NCBI GenBank assembly: GCA_002842135.1
Contig: PHCD01000100.1
Location: forward strand, 1-5,164
Origin: Betaproteobacteria bacterium HGW-Betaproteobacteria-8
GTDB taxonomy: Bacteria > Pseudomonadota > Gammaproteobacteria > Burkholderiales > Methylophilaceae
Length of the DNA: 5,164 nucleotides
Reading direction: 5' to 3'
Part shown: one piece after another, positions 1 through 5,164 of the stretch
Layout: each line of letters begins with the position of its first letter
Numbering within the stretch: position 1 is the stretch's first letter
The notes under the pieces: generated by a model
Databases searched by the model: none
What the model saw: the letters and a program-made list of their open reading frames with translations, nothing else
What the model was told of the DNA's origin: nothing
Made by a program: the position numbers and the translations under genes

Positions 1-2035
1 ACAGCCACGCAAAATCCTTGTTACCTCTGCATTGCCTTATGCCAATGGCAGCATCCACCTCGGCCATCTGGTGGAATATATCCAGACCGACATCTGGGTG
101 CGTTTCCTGAAGATGCAGGGGCATGATGTGCATTATGTCTGTGCCGACGACACGCATGGCACGCCCATTATGTTGCGGGCCGAGAAAGAAGGCATCACGC
201 CGGAACAACTGATCGACCGCGTGCATGCTGAGCACAGCGCCGATTTTGCCGGTTTCCTGGTGAATTTCGATAATTACTATTCCACCAATTCCGAGGAAAA
301 CCGCGAACTGGCGAGCGGTATCTACAAGGCGCTGAAGGCCAACGGCAAGATTGCCACCAAAACCATCGAACAGTTCTACGACCCGGTCAAGAACATGTTC
401 CTGCCGGACCGTTTCATCAAGGGCGAGTGCCCCAAGTGTCACGCCAAGGACCAGTACGGCGATTCCTGTGAAGTCTGCGGCGCAACCTACAACCCGACCG
501 AACTGATCAACCCGTTCTCCGCCGTTTCCGGTGCAGCGCCCGTGCGCAAGGAGACCGAGCATTACTTCTTCAAGCTGTCCGAGTGCGAGGAGTTTCTCAG
601 AAGCTGGACCCGCTCCGGCACCTTGCAGGCCGAGGCGGCCAACAAGATGGGCGAGTGGTTCGAATCCGGCCTGTCCGATTGGGACATCTCGCGCGATGCG
701 CCGTATTTCGGCTTCGAGATCCCGGATGCGCCGGGCAAGTATTTCTATGTCTGGCTCGATGCGCCGATCGGCTACATGGCCAGTTTCAAGAACCTGTGCA
801 GTAAGTCTGGGCTGAATTTCGACGAATACTGGAAAGCTGGCAGCCAGACCGAGCTCTATCACTTCATCGGCAAGGACATCCTCTATTTCCATGCCCTGTT
901 CTGGCCGGCCACGCTGCAATACTCTGGCTACCGCACGCCGACCAAGGTGTTCGCTCATGGTTTCCTCACCGTCAACGGCGAGAAGATGTCGAAGTCACGC
1001 GGCACTTTCATTACCGCCGAGAGTTATCTGCAGCATGTGAAGAACCCGGAATACCTGCGCTATTACTATGCCGCCAAGCTGAACGGCACAATGGAAGATA
1101 TCGACCTCAACCTCGAGGACTTTGTTGCCCGCGTCAACAGTGACCTGGTCGGCAAGTACATCAATATTGCCAGCCGTACGGCCGGTTTCATCAACAAGCG
1201 TTTCGACGGCAAGCTGAGCCCTACCGGCAACAACCCGGTCGTTGCCGAGATGCAGGCACAGGCAGCGGCCATTGCCGAGAGTTACGAGCAGCGCGATTTC
1301 GGCCGTGCCCTGCGCGAAATCATGCGTCTGGCCGATGTTGCCAACGGTTTTGTGGCAGAAAAAGCGCCGTGGGTCATGGCAAAGGATGAGGCGCAAGCCG
1401 ATGCCCTGCAGCAGGTCTGCTCCGATGCGCTGGAGATGTTCCGTTTGCTGACCTTGTATCTGAAACCGATATTGCCGAAGCTCGCCGAGCAGATCGAAGC
1501 ATTCCTCAATGTAGCCCCGCTGGATTGGCCGGCTGTGAATTCCAGCTTGCCGGCCGGCCATGCCATCAAGTCCTATGAACATTTGATTACCCGTATAGAC
1601 CCTAAACAGATAGAAGCCATGACAGAAGCCAACAAGGAAACCATGCAAGCAATAACAACAACATCTGCTGCTCCGGCAGCCAGCGCCCCGGCGGCGGAAG
1701 AAGCCAGTTATATCAGTATTGATGATTTCACCAAGGTCGATCTGCGGATCGCCAAAATCGTCAATGCCAACCACGTCGAAGGCGCGGAGAAACTGCTGCA
1801 GCTGACGCTGGATATCGGCGAGGAAAAGACCCGTAACGTCTTTGCCGGCATCAAGTCGGCTTACGACCCGGAAACGCTGAAGGGCCGTTTGACGGTGATG
1901 GTCGCCAATCTAGCGCCGCGCAAGATGAAGTTCGGTTTGAGTGAGGGCATGGTGCTGGCGGCCAGTGACGAGCGCGGCGGGCCATTCATCCTGTCGCCGG
2001 ACAGTGGTGCGCAGCCCGGTATGCGCGTGAAGTAA
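1..2035 (+). CDS. metG: Methionyl-tRNA synthetase, 5' end cut by the window edge
   Basis: This cytoplasmic class I aminoacyl-tRNA synthetase joins methionine to initiator and elongator tRNA-Met using ATP. The reading frame is open from base 2 ([16 protein letters not shown]), so the start codon lies just outside the window. About 677 residues are visible, close to the 677 of E. coli MetG, so only one or a few codons are missing. The TTG at 32 is internal and not the start. Visible motifs are the HIGH-type signature as HLGH (56-67), a zinc knuckle CX2C-X9-CX2C with cysteines at 428, 437, 467 and 476, and KMSKS (983-997). After the anticodon-binding helical domain comes an Ala/Pro/Ser-rich linker (about 1660-1705), then a C-terminal EMAPII/Trbp111-like tRNA-binding domain starting near 1710 ([18 protein letters not shown]). 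That domain usually mediates dimerisation and tRNA binding. All signature residues are intact. It is followed at once by a strong terminator and is convergent with the ComEA-like gene. Confidence 0.97.
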   Translation, partial: QPRKILVTSALPYANGSIHLGHLVEYIQTDIWVRFLKMQGHDVHYVCADDTHGTPIMLRAEKEGITPEQLIDRVHAEHSADFAGFLVNFDNYYSTNSEENRELASGIYKALKANGKIATKTIEQFYDPVKNMFLPDRFIKGECPKCHAKDQYGDSCEVCGATYNPTELINPFSAVSGAAPVRKETEHYFFKLSECEEFLRSWTRSGTLQAEAANKMGEWFESGLSDWDISRDAPYFGFEIPDAPGKYFYVWLDAPIGYMASFKNLCSKSGLNFDEYWKAGSQTELYHFIGKDILYFHALFWPATLQYSGYRTPTKVFAHGFLTVNGEKMSKSRGTFITAESYLQHVKNPEYLRYYYAAKLNGTMEDIDLNLEDFVARVNSDLVGKYINIASRTAGFINKRFDGKLSPTGNNPVVAEMQAQAAAIAESYEQRDFGRALREIMRLADVANGFVAEKAPWVMAKDEAQADALQQVCSDALEMFRLLTLYLKPILPKLAEQIEAFLNVAPLDWPAVNSSLPAGHAIKSYEHLITRIDPKQIEAMTEANKETMQAITTTSAAPAASAPAAEEASYISIDDFTKVDLRIAKIVNANHVEGAEKLLQLTLDIGEEKTRNVFAGIKSAYDPETLKGRLTVMVANLAPRKMKFGLSEGMVLAASDERGGPFILSPDSGAQPGMRVK

Positions 2036-2056
2036 GCTTGCAATAAAAGAGCGCGT

Positions 2057-2096
2057 GCAAACAAAAAGCCCCGGAAATCCGGGGCTTTTTGTTTGC
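2057..2096. terminator. Bidirectional intrinsic terminator between metG and the comEA-like gene
   Basis: This is a perfect inverted repeat with 18-bp arms (2057-2074 and 2079-2096) and a 4-nt AAAT loop. The GC-rich heart of the stem, GCCCCGG/CCGGGGC, is followed by TTTTT on the + strand. Because the A-tract on the left is the complement of the T-tract on the right, it also reads as a stem plus T-tract on the minus strand. It lies 22 nt past the metG stop and 16 nt past the stop of the convergent gene, so it should terminate both transcripts. Confidence 0.93.
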
Positions 2097-2111
2097 TGCT
2101 GATGGTGTAGT

Positions 2112-2402
2112 TTATTTCTTGGCTGGTGCGGCTGCCGTTTTCTTGGCGGCGCCGACCGTCAGTTCGTTGCGCATTTTTTCGATGCTGGCCTTGCCCAGAC
2201 CTTTGACGTTCTCCAGTTCATCGACCGACTTGAACTGACCGTTTTTCTTACGGTACTCGATAATGGCTTCCGCCTTTTTCGGGCCGATGCCGTCCACCGA
2301 TTCCAGTTGTGCGGCGGTGGCGGTATTGATATCGACAGCAGCAAAGGCAGGATTGACTGAGAAAGCGATGACACTTGCAACAATAAGCAGAAGTTTCTTC
2401 AT
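2112..2402 (-). CDS. Small secreted helix-hairpin-helix protein, ComEA family
   Basis: A 96-residue protein. Residues 1-21 form a typical Sec signal peptide: MKK, a hydrophobic stretch, then PAFA before AVD, with predicted cleavage after A21. The mature part should therefore be periplasmic. Residues 23-82 form a ComEA-type tandem helix-hairpin-helix: VDINTATAAQL, then hairpin VDGIGPKKA (36-44) with IIEYRKKNGQFKSVDEL, then the second hairpin VKGLGKASI (66-74). The C-terminus (about 84-96) is a basic Ala/Lys/Pro tail. ComEA proteins bind double-stranded DNA without sequence specificity, and in naturally competent Gram-negatives they pull incoming DNA into the periplasm. Single-domain homologues are also common in bacteria not known to be competent, so a competence role here is inference. 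ATG at 2402 is chosen because the signal peptide starts there and AGGGA (2410-2414) sits 7 nt upstream. The open frame extends further upstream into prfC, but that part has no family resemblance. It is convergent with metG and 151 bp downstream of prfC. Confidence 0.9.
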   Translation of the reverse strand: MKKLLLIVASVIAFSVNPAFAAVDINTATAAQLESVDGIGPKKAEAIIEYRKKNGQFKSVDELENVKGLGKASIEKMRNELTVGAAKKTAAAPAKK

Positions 2403-2409
2403 TATTTTT

Positions 2410-2414
2410 TCCCT
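2410..2414 (-). promoter_or_regulatory. Ribosome binding site of the comEA-like gene
   Basis: On the minus strand AGGGA lies 7 nt before the ATG at 2402. It decides the start against the longer open frame that runs up into prfC. Confidence 0.7.
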
Positions 2415-2426
2415 GTAAGAGTGGCA

Positions 2427-2482
2427 GCCGGCCAAGAGGCTGGCAAAGATTGCATTTCGGTTCAGAGACTTACTATGCAATC
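2427..2482 (-). repeat. Two inverted repeats in the leader of the comEA-like gene
   Basis: The segment just upstream of the ribosome binding site holds two inverted repeats. One is a perfect 8-bp pair, GATTGCAT (2448-2455) and ATGCAATC (2475-2482), separated by 19 nt. The other is a 7-bp pair (2427-2433 and 2438-2444) with a 4-nt loop. In the transcribed (minus) strand its central pair is an A-C mismatch and the other six pairs are Watson-Crick. The sequence shows only the symmetry. Whether it is an operator, an mRNA fold or chance cannot be settled here. Confidence 0.35.
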
Positions 2483-2484
2483 GC

Positions 2485-2514
2485 AAATTACAGGGTCTGT
2501 TGCAGAATTGGCAA
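2485..2514 (-). promoter_or_regulatory. Possible sigma-70 promoter for the comEA-like gene
   Basis: On the minus strand TTGCCA (2509-2514) and TAATTT (2485-2490) are separated by 18 nt. They match TTGACA and TATAAT at 5 and 4 of 6 positions. Transcription would start near 2478 and leave a leader of about 75 nt. This fits a gene separated by 151 bp from prfC, but the match is not strong. Confidence 0.35.
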
Positions 2515-2530
2515 GAGGTTGGGGCATGTT

Positions 2531-2553
2531 CGGGAAATAATCCCGGTATATTT

Positions 2554-2568
<15 letters not shown>
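2531..2568. repeat. Inverted repeat across the prfC stop codon
   Basis: CGGGAAATA (2531-2539) and TATTTCCCG (2560-2568) are perfect 9-bp inverted arms around a 20-nt AT-rich loop. The loop contains the palindrome TTCTAGAA and the prfC TAG stop (2554-2556). The left part also has CCCGG (2543-2547), which can pair alternatively with CCGGG (2566-2570). There is no T-run after the stem on the minus strand, so it is not a canonical intrinsic terminator. It could be a weak 3'-end structure of the prfC mRNA. Confidence 0.4.
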
Positions 2569-4128
<1,560 letters not shown>

Positions 4129-4155
4129 GGGACTGGCTAAAGACGAAAAGGCGCT

Positions 4156-4161
4156 ATTTTA
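4156..4161 (-). promoter_or_regulatory. prfC: Possible -10 element for prfC
   Basis: On the minus strand GTAAAATAG contains TAAAAT (5 of 6 to TATAAT), which would place the transcript start about 20 nt before the prfC ATG. No good -35 hexamer is found at 16-18 nt spacing (the best, TAGGCT, matches 3 of 6), so this is tentative. The sequence lies between the CCACAGAGA repeat element and prfC. Confidence 0.3.
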
Positions 4162-4209
4162 CGCGATACGGCAGTTGAAGCCTAATCGAAACAGGGATTT
4201 GATTTTTAG

Positions 4210-4254
4210 CCACAGAGACCACAGAGACCACAGAGACCACAGAGACCACAGAGA
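4210..4254 (+). repeat. Five perfect tandem copies of a 9-bp unit
   Basis: CCACAGAGA is repeated five times without any substitution, flanked by TTTTTAG on the left and AAAAGC on the right. Perfect identity here, against the diverged right arm of the same element, suggests recent expansion or homogenisation by slippage. The array ends 81 bp upstream of the prfC start codon. Confidence 0.95.
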
Positions 4255-4273
4255 AAAGCATCTGGTAAAGCCA

Positions 4274-4291
4274 AGGCGTGCTTCGGCGCCT
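4274..4291. repeat. Hairpin with UUCG-type tetraloop in the core of the repeat element
   Basis: On the + strand AGGC (4274-4277) pairs with GCCT (4288-4291), then a two-base bulge (GT), then GC (4280-4281) pairs with GC (4286-4287) around a TTCG loop. As RNA this is the very stable C(UUCG)G tetraloop. On the minus strand the loop would be CGAA, which is less stable. The stem is short, so its significance is uncertain. Confidence 0.45.
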
Positions 4292-4377
4292 GAACTTCAT
4301 ATTGAAAAGTTGGGTGCAGGTTTCCCTCTGTGCGCTCTGTGTCCTCTGTGGCTTGAATAATGCTCTTGATTCACCCC

Positions 4378-5139
4378 TCACTCCCGAGCAAAGCTACTGA
4401 CCCTGCGTTCCTTGCGTTGTGCGAATCTGCGCAGAAAGGCCTTGTCCTCGGCGGCCAGTTTGTTCTTCTGTACATATTGCAGATAGAAACGCAGGCGTTG
4501 CGTATTGCTCAACTTGTATCGCGCCACACGGTCGAGGGTGGCGAATTCTTTCAGCAGCCGATGCTCGAACAGTTTCCCGCGCCAGAAATCGCCGAGCGGA
4601 CAGTCGATCAAATACAGCTGGCCACGGCCATCTACCAGCAGGTTGCGCCATTTGAAGTCGTTATGGATGAAATGGTGCGCATGCATGATACGCATGGCAT
4701 CGGCCACTTGCTGGCTGACGTGTTTGACCCATTGCCAGTCCGCCAGTCTCGGGTCATGGCTTCTGGCGATATCGGCCAGATCCCGGGTGTCCGGGATTTC
4801 CTGCGTGATGAGTGCGCCGTGCCGGAATAGGCCGAACCTTTTCTGCATGCCGTAGGCGACGACCGGGGCGGTCGGGATGCCTTGTTGTGCAAACCACAGC
4901 AGGTTCTCCCATTCGCTCTGGATACGAGGTTTGCCGAAGAAGCGTCGCAAGCCTTTACCGGCAACGTAATAGCGTTTAACGTAGTAGCGTATGCCTTGAT
5001 GCTCGACGCGGATGACGTTGGAGATGTGTTCGCCGGTGATATGCTCACCTTGCAACTTGAATATGGCATCCAGGCTGCCGAAAATCGCAGCAAGCTGTTC
5101 GAAACCCGGAAGCAGACGCCAGTTTGAATCTGTTTTCAT
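4378..5139 (-). CDS. WaaP/InaA-like lipopolysaccharide kinase family protein
   Basis: A 253-residue protein with a small eukaryotic-type kinase fold, resembling the Kdo/WaaP (InaA) family that phosphorylates sugars of the LPS inner core at the cytoplasmic face of the inner membrane. Visible signs are the N-lobe lysine K55 in YYVKRYYV, a candidate partner E76 in SEWENL, the hinge-like stretch GALITQEIPDTRDL (108-121), the catalytic loop HNDFKWRNLLV (159-169) with D161 and N166, and the metal-binding D179 in LIDCPLGDF, where DCP replaces DFG. There is no signal peptide or membrane segment. The C-terminus (about 225-253) is rich in Lys and Arg. ATG 5139 is favoured because an in-frame TAG lies only two codons upstream and no better start follows closely. 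The nearest AGG is only 2 nt from the ATG, so there is no well-placed Shine-Dalgarno. The real substrate (heptose, Kdo or something else) cannot be read from the sequence, and no LPS gene is visible beside it within the window. Confidence 0.82.
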   Translation of the reverse strand: MKTDSNWRLLPGFEQLAAIFGSLDAIFKLQGEHITGEHISNVIRVEHQGIRYYVKRYYVAGKGLRRFFGKPRIQSEWENLLWFAQQGIPTAPVVAYGMQKRFGLFRHGALITQEIPDTRDLADIARSHDPRLADWQWVKHVSQQVADAMRIMHAHHFIHNDFKWRNLLVDGRGQLYLIDCPLGDFWRGKLFEHRLLKEFATLDRVARYKLSNTQRLRFYLQYVQKNKLAAEDKAFLRRFAQRKERRVSSFARE

Positions 5140-5147
5140 AACCTATA

Positions 5148-5153
5148 ATTCTA
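5148..5153 (-). promoter_or_regulatory. Possible -10 element directly upstream of the kinase gene
   Basis: TAGAAT on the minus strand matches TATAAT at 5 of 6 positions and ends 8 nt before the ATG. Any -35 would lie beyond the right edge of the window. If used, transcription would begin within a few bases of the start codon, giving a nearly leaderless mRNA. Confidence 0.25.
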
Positions 5154-5164
5154 AGGCAAAGCCG

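Larger units (their letters stand above)
4208..4353. repeat. 146-bp bipartite CCACAGAGA repeat element with inverted arms
   Basis: The ends are a perfect 10-bp inverted repeat, AGCCACAGAG (4208-4217) and CTCTGTGGCT (4344-4353). The left arm holds five identical tandem copies of CCACAGAGA (4210-4254). The right arm holds three copies of CTCTGTG at 9-bp spacing (4326-4332, 4335-4341, 4344-4350), the reverse complement with variable spacer bases. The core between the arms contains a hairpin capped by C(UUCG)G. Single-stranded, the arms can pair into a long imperfect stem. From general knowledge, CACAGAG-type non-coding repeats of this look are scattered between genes in many environmental proteobacteria. 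That this copy belongs to such a family is inference. All frames through the left arm are open because the period is 9 bp, giving spurious peptides such as HRDHRDHRD or SVVSVVSVV. It contains no supportable gene. Confidence 0.85.

Noticed and set aside
32..34. TTG as the metG start codon
   Set aside because: The frame is open to the left edge and encodes the conserved RKILVTSA strand before PYANG, so the TTG is an internal leucine.
995..1774. 259-codon open frame antisense to metG
   Set aside because: It is the reverse-strand shadow of a well conserved gene, with Cys/Gly/Arg-rich low-plausibility sequence and no recognisable domain.
4135..4211. GGCTAAA (4135-4141) and TTTAGCC (4205-4211) as an inverted pair around the prfC upstream region
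   Set aside because: Seven base pairs with a 63-nt gap is easily expected by chance, and the right copy is simply the edge of the repeat element.
4210..4254. CRISPR-like array
   Set aside because: The units are 9 bp and directly adjacent, with no spacers and no cas genes nearby.
4360..4830. 156-codon open frame antisense to the kinase gene
   Set aside because: It mirrors the kinase coding sequence, whose own frame has recognisable catalytic motifs. The antisense frame has none.

Overview
This 5.2 kb window looks like ordinary chromosomal DNA from a Gram-negative proteobacterium. The best guess is a betaproteobacterium. The reasons are the E. coli-type methionyl-tRNA synthetase with a fused C-terminal tRNA-binding domain, a short secreted ComEA-like protein with a lysine/alanine tail, an RF3 gene, a WaaP/InaA-type kinase typical of LPS-bearing bacteria, and moderately high GC coding sequence. 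The genus cannot be fixed from the sequence alone.

Layout: metG (methionyl-tRNA synthetase) runs on the + strand from the left edge, lacking only its first codon or few codons, and ends at 2035. A perfect 18-bp stem terminator at 2057-2096 separates it from three genes that run the other way. In transcription order on the minus strand these are a WaaP/InaA-like kinase gene (5139 to 4378), prfC for release factor 3 (4128 to 2554), and a small secreted helix-hairpin-helix protein of ComEA type (2402 to 2112). The gaps between them (249 bp and 151 bp) are wide enough for each gene to have its own promoter, and weak promoter-like sequences can be pointed to in both.

The least ordinary structure is in the 249-bp gap between the kinase gene and prfC. 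It is a 146-bp element with five perfect tandem copies of CCACAGAGA on the left, three diverged copies in inverted orientation on the right, and a roughly 70-nt core carrying a C(UUCG)G-type hairpin. It looks like a dispersed non-coding repeat rather than a gene, and short 'proteins' predicted across it are artefacts of its 9-bp period.

Functionally, metG and prfC belong to translation (tRNA charging and release-factor recycling), the ComEA-like protein to periplasmic DNA binding, and the kinase probably to the cell envelope. Nothing suggests that the four genes form a single pathway. I found no CRISPR array, transposase, phage gene, toxin-antitoxin pair, tRNA or rRNA.
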